Below are positions 8,358 to 19,915 of a DNA stretch of 29,666 nt, piece by piece. This DNA is from Pelomyxa schiedti (Eukaryota; Evosea; Pelobiontida; Pelomyxidae), in assembly GCA_020536535.1 (NCBI GenBank), contig JAHLWZ010001010.1, forward strand, positions 1 through 29,666. Direction: 5' to 3'. The stretch's first letter is position 1. Every line of letters starts with the position of its first letter. Below the pieces are notes generated by a model. The model had not been told where the DNA came from and did no database searches. It saw only the letters and a list, made by a program, of their open reading frames with translations. Position numbers and translations under genes: made by a program.

Positions 8358-10738
8358 ACCATCTCTGAGTAGGTGGAAAGCCTCTCCCTGATAGAAAAAT
8401 GAGTACAACCTGGCGAGTACAAAATTACAAACATACAGTACGGGGCAGAATATAATGAGTAACTATTTCGAACATCATAATTCCAAGACTAAAAATATCA
8501 CAGAAGTAACCATAGTTCTCTTTCAAGCACTGTTGGTCCATGTATGCACTGTCCCCTTTGGAATAAGATTTAACAGGGGGAAATGGGAGCGATTGGGCTA
8601 CCTTCACTCTTGTCTCTGTCCTTTACATGGGAGGAGTTGCCAAGATCGGCGATTTTAAGAATATCTTGTGCATCAAAAAGGCCTGTGTTATGTATTAGGA
8701 ATGATTTGAATCTGAGTGAGGTGTCCTAGAATGGCATACAATTTTCAGGTTTGATATCTGGGAGATTATTTTTAGCAAAGCAACACAGGAATTACCGAAC
8801 ATACCTAAGTGCATAATTTGATGTCTGTGCATGTGTGCAAGTCCCTGAGAACGATTAACGACTATTTCAACAAGTAAACACACTGCATTCAAGTTTTACC
8901 TGCGCAATCCAACTGCACCAGCGCAACACGGTATCTTGAGGAAGGTGATAATCTTGAGAGTCTGGATCCAGGTGTGTATCAATGTGTTGGGAGAGGCGTT
9001 GCTTTAAGCTGCCGTTGGGACACAATTGAACAAGTATATGTGTGTGAAAGTTCTCTTCCCTGTAAAACCATAAGTACCAAGCCTGTTGGATAAAAAAACG
9101 CACCACAACTCATAAATTTGTACAATATTTACATGCTGACCTGGACATAGATGTTAAGGACATTGCTTGGAAATAATTCTTCTTTTACCTAAATTCTTGG
9201 TGTTGTAGTACTCTTTCCCTGAAGAGCTCTTAGACGTTTTGCGGTATATTTTCAAGGCATAACGTTGCCGCGTCTTTTTACTTTCTACTTCGAAGACCTG
9301 TTTTTTGATAAATATGTGCATGAATTGCATCTCTGACCTCTCCAAAGGAACCAGCACCGAGTTTGCATACAGTAGTAAAATCACAAGTTCTAACTCCAGA
9401 GTTCTCAAGAGATGGAATTTTGGGTGGGGCAGTTGGTGGAGGAGTCCTTCTCATGGAAGGAGTCATTTTTTGTGGTGTTGGTGGTGCTGGTGCTGTCTGT
9501 GGACTTTCAGCCCGTTTCCTTTTTGTTCGGAACATCTCAACATCCATGCGCATAGGAGTAAGACATGTATCCTGAGTCTCGCTACGGGGTACCGATTGGA
9601 AACCACTCAAGAGAGGCAGAGGCTTTGACATTTTAGGGGTGGTTGATAGTGGAACTGAATGGATAGTTATCGTTGGGAGGTTTACTGGGTACAATATAGT
9701 GCTCCTTGTTGCACAAGATTGTGGAGCACTGACGTGGTTTAATGTGGGACTAGAGGGCTGCGGTATACTGATGGGATTAGTGTCAACAATAGGCTCAGCA
9801 CTTGAGTCTCCCTGCGATTCCTCTTCGGAACCAATAAATAAACGCCGAACTGGAGATGGCCCATAGTCATTGTCAGGATTTAAGGGAGCTGCTGTGTCAG
9901 TCTTTGTAAGGATGCCTTGTGGTGTGCCGTCACTGTGGCTGGTTACATCTGCTCCACGGTCAGTGTTGTATGTATTGCTACTAGGAGTGCCATCATTTAA
10001 CAGAATAGATGTGCCCGCACCATAACTGTACGCTGGAGGAGCCAGGTGCTCCTGAACGTACAAGGGTGGGGGAGTAGGGGGTGGCAAAGATGACAGCAGT
10101 GTACTGCCGCTATCCGCGTGTGGCTGAATTGGTGTTGAGAAAGGACCAAAGGGAGACGAGCCCACCATGTGAGGTACTTGTTGCAAGGGAGTTATTGGAG
10201 GTGTTGTGTTACTGAAAATCGGTTGTGGTTGCGGTGAATTGAAGAGGCACTGAGGAGAGAAAAGAAAAGCAGCAGGGGAAGGCGGTGGTGGTAGAGGTGG
10301 CACGAGCTGCCTCTGTTGGTCATGTTGCTGCTGGTCGTTAGAACAACCGTTGGGGGAAAAAAGGTTTCCCGTTGGAGCTGTACAATTGCTGGCGTTGTGT
10401 GTATTTTGTGGGAGTTGTTGTCGCCGCCGGCATTTTGCGGCTCGGGAAGGCGACGGCGGGGGAGTCGTGCTGGTTGTGCCCAGACTTCTGCTGCTATTGT
10501 TTGTGTCTGTACTTATCATGGGCATCAACGCGTTTGTAGTGTCGTGGTGCGGTTGTGAGATCTGAATAGCGATCTGCGGGTGTTGTTGCGGCTGTGCTTG
10601 TGGCATAATAAACTGACGATGATTGAGAGGTGAAGGTGAGGGTGAGATCGCGCTGGTGTCTACTACTACGTCATTTGTACATCGTGATGCGGCGGTACCG
10701 TCAACGGCACCATCACGTAGATGATAGATCGACATCAT
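7952..10738 (-). CDS. Wee1-family protein kinase, 786 residues
   Basis: Inhibitory kinase that phosphorylates the glycine loop of cyclin-dependent kinases and delays mitosis; nuclear in animals and fungi. Ten exons join in phase: 10738-9338, 9297-9189, 9140-9104, 9059-8900, 8844-8805, 8757-8740, 8682-8602, 8555-8437, 8387-8304 and 8263-7952. Residues 1-450 are low complexity, rich in Gln, Pro, Ser and Thr, with many SP/TP sites. The kinase domain starts with LGAGSFGE (460-467) and has Lys483 in ALKIY, KEYYNTKNLGQHVNIVQIY matching the Wee1 REVYAHAVLGQH helix, catalytic HLDIKPEN (Asp583) and DLG rather than DFG (601-603), as in Wee1. GDSAYMDQQCLKENYGYFCD matches the Wee1 GDSRFLANEVLQENY segment, and ILPRTGEAFHLLRDGKV matches LPRNG...IRQG. 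One exon is only 18 bases. The last two exons are duplicated at 28472. Confidence 0.9.
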
Positions 10739-11055
10739 CGGAGATCTGGTGTGACACCTTTTTTCTTTTAGTTTGTTTTGAAAAAATGAAGCTGCAACGA
10801 ACTCGGTGAAAACGAATCGTTCCTTGATTTGATGACATTTAGGTTGCTATTTTGGGGTTTTTTCTTTTTGCAAAAAGGCGCAAAAAGGGTGAGCTTGGTG
10901 TTTTGTGTTTGTTTGTTACAAAGGTTTTACACTCTTTGTTTTATGAAGGTTGGGATTGGTAATTACCAAAACGCGTGTGTGCTGTTGTATGGGAATAACA
11001 AATCACGTACGGCCAACTTTGTACAAGTAGGTTTTGTGCAGTTGCATGTCAATGG
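10739..11055. promoter_or_regulatory. Upstream region of the Wee1-family gene
   Basis: 317 bp between the Wee1 start and the end of the Ste20 gene, both on the minus strand. AT-rich. Around 10870-10890 it holds AAAAAGGCGCAAAAAG, whose reverse complement TTTTTGCGCC resembles an E2F site. No gene is seen. Confidence 0.35.
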
Positions 11056-14000
11056 TTAGATAGCGGAATTGTGGAATTGCGAACGGGGATACATACAGGC
11101 CATTAGTTTCTCAACGGTTGAGCAGCGGCCTGTGAGTCCAGTGAGTGCCTTTTGTAATTTGGTGATGTCTTCGTTTACAACACAGAACTTGGTGCTGAGC
11201 TCAATGACTTTGCTGGTCAGCACTGCTACATCCTTTTTCAGCATTTCGTTTTCGGTTCTGAGGGTGTCACAATGGGTGCAGCACCCCCGGTCTTCTGTGA
11301 CTGTTTGTGTTTGTGCATGTATGGTTGGAATTGGTGCCGGTAATGGGGCTTGTGGTTGTGGTTGGGATTGCGGCTGGATTTGTTGTTGTGTTGGGATTTG
11401 GGGTTGTTGTGAATGTAGGTGAAGGTGCGGGTGCGAATGGGAGTGGGAATGCGGGTGCCGCGGAGATTCTGGTGGCGATGGTGATGTGCTCGGAGGGATC
11501 GGAGAATTGCGGGGTGATTCGGATGGTGTTGAAGTGGAGGTTGTGTGGTAGCGTGGAGAGCAGGGGAGTTGTGGAGGTGCGCCGCGGGGTGATACTGGCT
11601 GTTGTTGCGGCTGCGGTTGCTTTTGTTGCAGATGAAGCGGTGTAATTGCAGTAGGTTGTTCTGTGTGTCTAAAGGTGGGGTGCTGGGCAACGGGTGCCTG
11701 AATACCACCAGAATCTGTCTCTGTGATTCGTACACTTGGACTAACTAGCTGCGGTGTGATTGCTACGGAAGGAAGTGCTGGTGAGGTGCTCTGGAAAGGG
11801 CTGACCATAGGGCTGCTCGGTTTTACTTGTTGATCCTCACTATCATCCGATTCTTCAGATGAAGTTGTAGCATCATCAGCTCCAGTGCCAGGTGTATCTA
11901 CAAAAAGTCAATTTTTTCCCCAATTGAAGAGTTTTACTTGTCGGTTGTGGTATAGTGGCAATTGTTGTCAATGTTCCCGCTTTGGGGACTAACAACTTCG
12001 TATTTGACTTGGATCGCCCTCTTTTTGTTCGTTCATATTCCAGCACAAAATCTTCATAGTGTGAGGAAAGAGAATTTTATTTTCGATATCAACCTCTCAG
12101 TGTGTCATTTCGCACAGGAAGTATGAATTCGTCCTGCAGAAGTTCCGCTGTTAAAGGTCTGACAAATTTTGGTCAGTAATTAGAAAAAAGAATAAGGAAG
12201 AAACCTGGTAGATGGATCTTTCACCAGTAGTCTGTTGACAAACTTTTGAAATGTAGGTGACCATTTGGGACCCCCAGGTTTACGAATGAGTTGTGGAGGA
12301 TCTTCCGATAAAAGGAGAAACATAGCTCTCATAGGGCCATGTTCGTAATGAGGTGGATATCCCTGGGGTGATTGGGCACAACAAACAGTAAGGGGAAGTA
12401 GTTGTGCCCACTTACTTCAGCAAGTTCAATGCAAGTTATTCCTAAGGACCATATATCAGCGTGTTCATCATATCCTGTGGTGTCAGAGACTATCTATTAA
12501 TGATTGAGTTTCTGATGTTCGCTATAAATCTAACTAGTAACCTCAGGTGCCATCCAATAAGGGGTGCCAGTCATAGTATTTATCTTTGTTTGCTCCTCTG
12601 TCATCTGTCCACTTACTCCAAAATCTGTTTTATTCGTTACACATCTAACTGGAATTTTTCCGGTACCAGTGAGTTTCGAAATCCCCAAATCGTCGACAAT
12701 AACATTGGCTGCCTAATGTAACGTGAGTGGGGCAATGTAAAGGTTAGTAACCTTAAGATCTCTGTGAATTTTTCTTAGGGAGTGCAAGTAATTCAGAGCG
12801 TTGAGAATATGGCATGTAGCTATGGCGATTTCTCTTTCAGTCAATGCACGCTGAGAACAATTAAGTTTGCTCCATTGGGAGTTGAATCAATCAACCTTTG
12901 TTTTATCCATCATCATCCGTAAGCTTCCCCCAGCACAATACTCTGTACAGTATTATTTTCAAGGAGGCTAATTACACAAGTAATTAATTGTGTCACAAAC
13001 CCATTACAATCCAGAGCTCAGCTTTAACCATGACACTTCCGAAGTACCTTGAAGGGATTAAAAGAGTTGACAGGGGAAAAATCAGGACTTTACTATCCAA
13101 GGGCAATCCAGTGACTTCATTATATTAACCTCTTTGGATAATTCAGATGCATTTGCGGTAGAAAAAATCTAAATGGAACAGGTAAACAAATTGTTCGGAA
13201 CTGTACGTGGAATTGCCTTCTTTATAGCATAGATTTTTCCAGAGGGTACATGGCAAGCTTTCCAAACAGCGCCATAATTCCCTTCACCCACTTTCTCAAT
13301 GAATGAAAAAGCTGTTTCTGGGTTTGTGACATCAACTAGGTTGCCCCTTGTTGGCTCGATACTCTTACTCCTCTCCTTGTTAGCATAGTCTTCACTTCCC
13401 CGAAAAGAAAAGGACCGTTGCCGGCCTCGCCTTTCTCCTTGTAGTGTTTCCGTGTCAGTTTTCCCTGCAGGAAGAGTATCACCTTGAAATCCTTCCGTAG
13501 GAGTCCCACAGGACTGCGTGATGACCCTAGCGCCATGGGAGGAGCCACTTTTGGCTTCTTTGCCATCAAGGAGGAGCATCAAGAGCTGATTAGGGTTATT
13601 TTGAAAAAGTCCTCTATGTGGCTGGGCGAAAATAGGTGTCGTGGAGGTTGACTGTGAAGTTGAGGGTGTTGACGAAAGCACATTTCCACCTGGTGACTGC
13701 AGTGATGTGGTAGTAGGTAGCACTAATGGGGGCACTTCAACTTTTGAAGTGGCCATCTTGGCAGTGGGGTTCCCCCCTGGGGGGGTGCCAATTTTAGACA
13801 AGTGCTTTGACTCCAACTTTTGTTGAAGTAACATCATTTGCTGGTGGGCAGCTAATGCAGAGTTGGCCGTACCATTTCTGGATTGTGGTGGGGAATTACT
13901 GCTTTCCCTGACGGGAGGGGGAGATGGCGTAGAGCTAGGTGAGGTTCCTAAGTTCCTACTAGTAGGAGACTCTGCACTTGTTGCATTAATTGGAAGTGCC

Positions 14001-14863
14001 ACAAGTGATGGTATAGCGTTAAAACGAGGGGTAGGTGGAGAAGTGTTCACCGTTGGGGGAGTTGGTGAATTGGCGGGAGTTGAATTGTTTCCTGCGTAAG
14101 GTAGTTTAAGTAAGTTGATTGCTGGTGGTGATGTGGATTTCCGCTGGTGAGTGTCAGGGAGTGCAATGGGACTCCCCCCCACCTTTGGTGTATTTATAAC
14201 TTCTTGTTGTGTAAGGTGAAACCGATTTGTGTGAGAAACATTGGAATTGACGAGTGTCTGCAATTGTGATGCCGGAGGTGTATGGTCGCTACTATCTCCA
14301 CTGTCAGTACACTCCTCACCTAGTCCGATTTCAGTGAAGTAAAGGTTAAGGTAAAGGAAATTACTGTAGTGCTGGAGATGCAGCTTGAGGGGATTTAAGT
14401 TTTGCCTCAAGGGAAGCTCTTCGCTATCACCCCCACGAGAGTCGCTGTCACTTTCCGATTTTCCAGAAAGGGTGGGAAACTGATGATGAGAAGCCAGACT
14501 ATCCATTGGGGGAGTTTGATTGGCCTTGACATCACGTGGGGGAAAGTGCCTTCGGAAATGAGCAATACCAGGTGTATTGGATGGCGTTTGCGTTAATACA
14601 CTGGCCTTTGCCTGGCTGTGAGGGGATGAAGGCTGGTCTGCACCTGGACTGCAAGTATTACTGTTAGGGGTGCCGGTAGGTGTCTGTGGAAATAAGCCTC
14701 TTCCAGTACCGCATTGTTGTTGAAGTGCTTGTAGGTGTTGCTGTGTTTGCATTTGACTTTGCAGTTGCTGTTGCCTGAGTTGCCGAAGCTGTGATAGCCG
14801 GTTGTTGGTGTCCTCAGAAACTGGCTTCAGCGCATTTGTAGTTTGTAGTGTGTCTTCTCCCAT
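11056..14863 (-). CDS. Ste20/GCK-family protein kinase with long N-terminal extension, about 1102 residues
   Basis: Ser/Thr kinase of the Ste20 group. Twelve exons join in phase: 14863-13202, 13168-13089, 13047-13001, 12942-12896, 12850-12752, 12712-12667, 12624-12535, 12474-12416, 12362-12205, 12158-12094, 12051-11938 and 11897-11056. Residues 1-515 are low complexity (Gln, Ser, Pro, Thr). The kinase domain has VGEGNYGAV (525-533), AIKK (Lys548), [17 protein letters not shown] (Asp643), DFGVSGQM (661-668), GTPYWMAPE (680-688) and [15 protein letters not shown]. The C-terminal tail is Gln/Pro/His rich and ends in a coiled coil ([20 protein letters not shown]). Known GCK and MST kinases have the kinase domain near the N-terminus, so this architecture is unusual. 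An acceptor-like TGCCTACAG just before 14869 suggests a further 5' exon (see 15045-15407). Exon 2's acceptor leaves a 33-base intron. Confidence 0.87.
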
Positions 14864-15044
14864 ATTCACCTGTAGGCATGTGGTGAATCACATATTCCCA
14901 CATTCTCCAGCAAGAACAAAATACAAATAAATGGCAGATAGTAGTAGTCGTTGTAGTTCAGATTAATGTTTACAAATATTACAATAGGTTGGGTGTGGGC
15001 ATTAATTAATGGTAGTAGATATGACACATGGACAGAGAGACAAC

Positions 15045-15407
15045 TTGGGTGGGCACCCCCGCAGTCGTGCTGCTATTCGTAGAACTAGTATTAGGGGAAG
15101 CAGATATCAGCGGCAATGTCACAGCCACGCCAGTCCACTCGTCCCGTTGATCGCTGCTGCTGCTGCTGGGTTTGGTGACAGCACTCGTGTTTCCCTTGTT
15201 CGAGGGCGATACTGGTCTGTGGCCCAGCGACCGCGTCGACGCCCGCGACGACGAGGACGAGGACGAGGAGGAGGATGAGGATGACGAAGAGGCGTGGGAA
15301 TGAGCCCGCGGATGTGGGCGTGTGTGGTTGCGCGTGGGTGAATGATGGGATGTTGTATGATGCGAGGGAGGGGGTGCGTGCTGCAGCCCCGGAGGAGGAG
15401 GGTCCAT
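15045..15407 (-). CDS. Ser/His/Pro-rich open frame, likely 5' exon of the Ste20 kinase gene
   Basis: A 121-codon frame from ATG at 15407 (MDPPPPGLQHAPPPSHHTTS) with a poly-Ser run of 15. It ends at a phase-0 GTTGTCTCT donor (15044). Joining it to the acceptor at 14870 adds VN and then the Met at 14863 in frame, which would lengthen the kinase to about 1225 residues. The 175-base intron would be longer than most here. The frame otherwise reads through to a stop at 15006. The opposite strand is a shadow. The start lies 200 bp from the divergent zinc-knuckle gene. Confidence 0.45.
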
Positions 15408-15607
15408 CGTCGTGGTTGTTGCCGATGTGGAACAGATCAACTCAGGAAAGCCAGAACCCCCCCACCCCAATACCCAACGCCTAAGAGGGCTACCACAACA
15501 ACTATTGGGGACCCAGAAGACGCCTTTGATCGCGTACCACGCAACTTTGGTTTTCCCTTTTCCTTGTTGGTTTTTCTGCTTTTTGTTTCGCGAGTGACAT
15601 CGACCGC

Positions 15608-17849
15608 ATGTCAGCCGACGCGCCAGAGACCCAGCAGGACAAGATCAAAGAGGAGGGGGACCCGACGGCGGGGGGCGCCCACGTACGCATGGACGACCGC
15701 CCCGCGGCGCATACGACCGCCGAGCGCGAGGAGGGCGAGGAGGACGAGCAGTTCCCCGCGGCGACGCCGGGCGACAATGGCGCCACCGGGGGAACCTGCT
15801 GCGTGGCCCTGCCCCTGCCCGTGGCCCCCACGCACGCGGCGGACTACACCGCAGAGAACAGGGACAGGGAGAGGAGCGCAGATCGTGAGAGGGACAAGGA
15901 CAGCGACCGCGAACGAGACCGAGACCGGGACAGGGACAGGGACAGGGAGAGGGAGAGGGACAGAGACAGGGAGAGAGACAGCTACACACCCACAAGTACA
16001 AGTGGGACGAGGGCCGCGTCCAGAACTGTGATTGGGGGTGTGTGCAAGTTTGACCGTGATCGTGATCGTGACCGCGATGAGTCTCCGAGAAGGGTGTGTG
16101 TGTGTGTGTCCAACAAACTATATGTATCTGCATAACTCACTAACTAATTAACATGTCAAACTTATTATCACTACTACTACTACTACAACTCATAACGGAA
16201 TGTGTGAAATGCTGTCTAACTTGTTATAACTACTTTTCATTACGGAATGTAACTGGAATTGTTGTGAAACGCAGGACGGGGATGTGTCACCGCCTCGGTC
16301 TCCTCGTGGTGGCCCACGACCCCACCCTCAGAAGTAATTCTATTCCCTCCCTACTTGTTCTTCCCTCTTTTCTTTTTTCTTGATTTATTCTCACTTCAAC
16401 TGATGTCTATTTATTTTAGGGCTTGTTTTAAGTGTGGAGGTAGGGACGCAATATAATATCCTCTCTTTTGTTTGACATTGTCAATAGGCCACGGTCACAT
16501 ATACAACATGTGCCCTTCCCCTCCTGGGTCTGCTGACTCTCCAACGTACGTAGGGTGAACCTGGTGACCTGCTTGTAAAACTAAATTTTCCAATCCTAGG
16601 GCACCAGAATGCTATCAATGCAGAGGACGTGGACATATAAAGCCTCGCTGCCCTAACAACATCCCTGCAGGGAGGTGCTACAGATGTGGAATGATAGGGC
16701 ACCATGGAAGGTGAGCGATTCTGTTATTGTGTCTTGTGAGAGTTTTGTGAGATGGAGGAGCGATGCATAACGTGCGTTTGAAGGGAGTGTGGGATTTTCA
16801 GTGGAAACTTTGGATATGGTGCATTTTCACCCACAAACAACCACGCGCTTTACACAAATACAATCATCGCACATCACACACAAAAGAAGAGTGAGGGTGA
16901 GGGAAGGCTGGGCAGGCGGGGCAGAGGTTGGTTGTGTAAATAGAAAAATGTTTCCATACTTGACTAAATTCATGTCCTAGATGCCTCTTCCTTGGAAACC
17001 CTACCTTACACACAACACCTAAAGTAAAATATGCATATGAACATCAAACCAACAGTAGAAAATACAGGGGCGTTTGGAGCTGGGCCATATGGCTACGACT
17101 TACCGATGATGGGGCACAACCAGCCCTACAGTCAAATTGGCATGTCTCGCATTTGTAAATGCATTCTTACCGGTATCAGGATATAATTTTCCCTATGGAG
17201 CACAACAGGTCTCAGGATCCCCACAAGGAGGTTCATATGGGGGAAATCAACAGCTAGGCATAGGAATGGGACCAAATATGGGTTTGCCAATGGGGATAGG
17301 AATGGGGATGAATCCGTTTGCCCAAGGCAGTTACAGAGAGACCTGCTTCCGATGTGGGGCTGTAGGTCACATGGCAAGAGACTGTGCTAGGTCATGCGGA
17401 ATGCCAGAAAACAGCTGCTATCGCTGCGGCCAAGAGGTTTTTCCCCATTCCAACAACAACAGAAACAACAACTCACCTATTACCAGGGCCACATGGCCAA
17501 GAACTGTGACATTTGCTTGGTCTGCAAGAAGTCCGGGCACTACGCCAAGGTTCCATTCTCCTCCTCTCGATATGCATTCTGGCACACCCGGATTTTCGTT
17601 TTCTTCGCATTCATTTCCTCAACACTACCGCACACCAACCATCAACACACACATAATTAAACAAACATCAAGCCCACACACAAACTCACTCCACTCCCAT
17701 AATAACAGGAATGCCCCACACGCGGGGGCAGTGGGCATCCCCCTCCGCGCCGCGGCAGGAGCCAATCACCTCCCCCTACAAGTTCAAGGCGCCGCGTCAA
17801 TGACTACTCTGACAACAACACCACTACAACCAGTGCATCACGTGACTGA
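15608..17849 (+). CDS. CCHC zinc-knuckle protein with Arg-Asp repeat domain (CNBP/Gis2-like)
   Basis: Probable single-stranded nucleic-acid binding protein. Exons: 15608-16093, 16275-16333, 16420-16439, 16488-16545, 16600-16710, 16981-17023 or longer, one uncertain, 17180-17436, 17487-17549 and 17709-17849. The N-terminus is acidic and Ala-rich, followed by a long RD/RE repeat (about residues 80-125). Knuckles: CFKCGGHGHIYNMC, CYQCRGRGHIKPRC, CYRCGMIGHHGRC (one residue short), CFRCGAVGHMARDC, CYRCGQEGHMAKNC and CLVCKKSGHYAKEC. A Gly/Met/Tyr-rich linker separates knuckles 3 and 4; the C-terminus is Arg/Ser/Thr rich. CNBP and Gis2 have seven knuckles but no RD domain. The exon join between 17023 and 17180 is unresolved: the exon reading GAFGAGPYGYDLPMMGHNQP (from about 17067) is out of phase with the exon before it. 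Confidence 0.82.
15845..15978 (+). repeat. Hexanucleotide coding repeat (Arg-Asp/Arg-Glu)
   Basis: Runs of GACAGG and GAGAGG units inside the first exon of the zinc-knuckle gene encode an RD/RE domain of the kind found in splicing factors. Purine-only on the coding strand. A shorter GATCGT run (16056-16072) repeats the motif, and a (GT)n tract follows at 16094-16110 at the start of intron 1. Confidence 0.8.
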
Positions 17850-18486
17850 GGCAAACCACCACTCACAGGCGAAAAAATACCCATAATTGCGGTTTGCGAT
17901 GAATTTTGTTTTGTTTGTCGACGAGTTGGTGCGGTGGTCTCTGATCTTAGATTCTTCTAATGATCATAACTTCTTCAGCTTATAATCGGGGGCTGTGATT
18001 AACGAAGTTCCGGGGTCACAAATCCCTGAAATAGATTACCTGAGCCCACCTCTTTTTTTTTCTGCCGCAGGAAAGAATCCTTCCTTGCAGATTTTATGTT
18101 GTGGGCCCACAACTGAAAACACAATGGTGGTGATAACAGGTCACGAAGGTATATTCCAAGATACTGAAACACAAGGAACAAAGAAGCAAACTCATCTTAA
18201 AATACAACCAAATCAGTGGCCTGGTGCATTGACTTGACATAAATCGATGCCTGGTTGACCCTTGGTGACTATCACTAGGCACCAAAAGGGCCAGCTGGTG
18301 ACTGGCTGCTACACACTGGTCAGTCATCCATCAATCAATCCACTGACGCAGCAATAAGATGAGAGGCGGGCAGGGTTGTGGTATCCCCTGGTGGTGTGTG
18401 TGTGGCGAAAGGTTGTGGTGATGGTGAGGAACTGATATGTGCCGGTTGTGTGTGGTTGGGCCGCCTTTGTTGGCTGGAACAGTAGG
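17850..18486. other. Convergent 3' region without a recognised gene
   Basis: 637 bp between the zinc-knuckle stop and the cyclin stop. Open frames of 60-80 codons on both strands lack family motifs. TGGTGACTATCACTAGGCACCA (18263-18284) is a partial inverted repeat. I find no tRNA or snRNA signature. Confidence 0.4.
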
Positions 18487-19228
18487 CTACATAGGGGAAG
18501 ATTGGTGAGAAGATTGCTTTTTGCTAGTAGGGGAGGAAGTACCGATTGAGGATTCGAGAATGATTTCGTATTGCTTGTACTTGTCAGCTGAAATAAACAG
18601 TTCGAATTTCAGGAGTTGGAGTACACTGGCTTCCATGATATTCATTTCGGAAAGTGTAACACCTCCAACTTGGCTGTAGAAGGTACTTGTGTAGTAATGG
18701 TCCTCAAAGAACTTGTGAGCCACAACAAAACTGTGAACAGAGATTCAGTAAGAAAAGGGCCGGAATATGAAAGAAACATACCAGGACCAGAGTACGCGAT
18801 GCACATTCGCTTCAGTGAGTGTTATAGCACGGGAAATCAACAATCGGTCAATGTAAATCAGTGCAGCGATGAGAGTGGAGCGAGGGCACCCACTGTGCTC
18901 CTCAATTCTACAACTCAATGTAAGTACATACAATTCGTATGCAAGCAAAATATTATGGTACGGAGAAGGAAACTAACCGTTGCAAATATGCCAGAAGTGA
19001 TATTCCAGGAGGCTTCCCTGATGGCCCAAGGAAGGCACCACAGTGTGCACTCAGAGTGCCAGGTTCCGGGATTGGGTGACCCTTTTGCCATTCCACTAAG
19101 CTCCTCAGTAGCAATGAAACAGCAGGGGCTGCGGAGCTTCGATGATGTTGATGGCGCTGGTGATGGCCACTCGATGTGTCACTGTGGCCAGGGCAGTCAT
19201 ATGTGTTGGAAGTGTTGTACTGTGACAT
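18487..19228 (-). CDS. PHO80-like (cyclin P/U type) cyclin, 206 residues
   Basis: Regulatory partner of a cyclin-dependent kinase. Exons 19228-18978, 18907-18782 and 18730-18487 join in phase to 621 bases. The core reads KPPGISLLAYLQRIEEHSGC, STLIAALIYIDRLL, then TLTEANVHRVLWSCFVVAHK, FFEDHYYTSTFYSQVGGVTL, SEMNIMEASVLQLLKFELFI. These match the PHO80/cyclin-U box: SI.LA.YL.RI, AL.YIDR, N.HR.L, A.KF..D..Y.N..Y..VGG, E.N..E...L..L.F.L. The N-terminus is His/Ser rich, and a short Ser-rich tail follows the box. In other organisms such cyclins act in phosphate and growth control as well as the cell cycle; the role here is not shown. Confidence 0.9.
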
Positions 19229-19915
19229 TGGGTGTTGGCCAAGAGTTCTTGGGGTTGTGTTTTTTTGTTTTTTTTTGTTGTTTTTTGGTTTGCAGGCACC
19301 CCAGTTTAAAAGCAGTACGCACCACGAGAAAAAAGCACAGACGAGAAACGATATAAAGATTTGGCTCAGGTTTCGTGATTATGCCGCGAAATTGCCTATT
19401 ACAACAGAAAGAGAACAAACCCGGGAAGGGTAGCGTCAGGGAAAAAAAAGGTGCTCTTTTCATTTCTCCACGGGAGTTTTCGCCGGAAACCTGCCCAAAT
19501 TGCCCAGTGGAACCAGGGGAAAACTCCGAAAAAGGGACATTCCCCTAATGCCAAGAACATCAGGATCAACTATTGCCACTTTGATCACATACAAGAAAAC
19601 TTGATCACTTGATCATGCGAGAAACGGATATAAGCCGGAACGAAAACCAAATTGCAAAAACAAAAAATAAAAAATCCAGTTCCAACAAGGGGCAGTTGAT
19701 ACTGACACCGGTGCGTCAATCACCACTGATCAATCATCATTTGCAAGAGCATCTTCACATTTGACTTTTTACTGTTTCGCTTTCTGAGAGTCACATACGC
19801 ACAACCGTTTTAGTGTCTCTCAGGCACCGAACCGTTCAATTTTGTGGCTTCACCTAATAATACTAGTACCAGTGCGTGGTGCCGTTCGTACTTGGACTCC
19901 GTCCCACAAGTAAGA
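19229..19915. promoter_or_regulatory. Divergent upstream region of cyclin and Gln-rich genes
   Basis: About 690 bp. Holds TTTTCGCCGGAAAC (19476-19489), a near-palindrome, and GGATATAAGCC (19625-19635), which could be TATA-like. An ATG at 19615 with a short Lys/Ser-rich frame and a phase-compatible donor near 19716 might be the first exon of the Gln-rich gene, whose main exon is open upstream of its first ATG back to an acceptor-like CTCTCAG near 19821. Confidence 0.4.

Noticed and set aside
9301-9628. Plus-strand 107-codon frame opposite the Wee1 exon
   Set aside because: The minus strand contains the kinase glycine loop and a phase-correct splice site here; the plus frame has neither.
15645-16133. 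162-codon minus-strand and 229-codon plus-strand alternative frames
   Set aside because: Both are repeat shadows of the Arg-Asp exon (Cys/Pro/Ser or Arg/Gly/Thr strings).
17940-18020. tRNA-like B-box (AGTTCCGGGGTCACAAATCC)
   Set aside because: No matching A box, acceptor stem or anticodon arm could be drawn.
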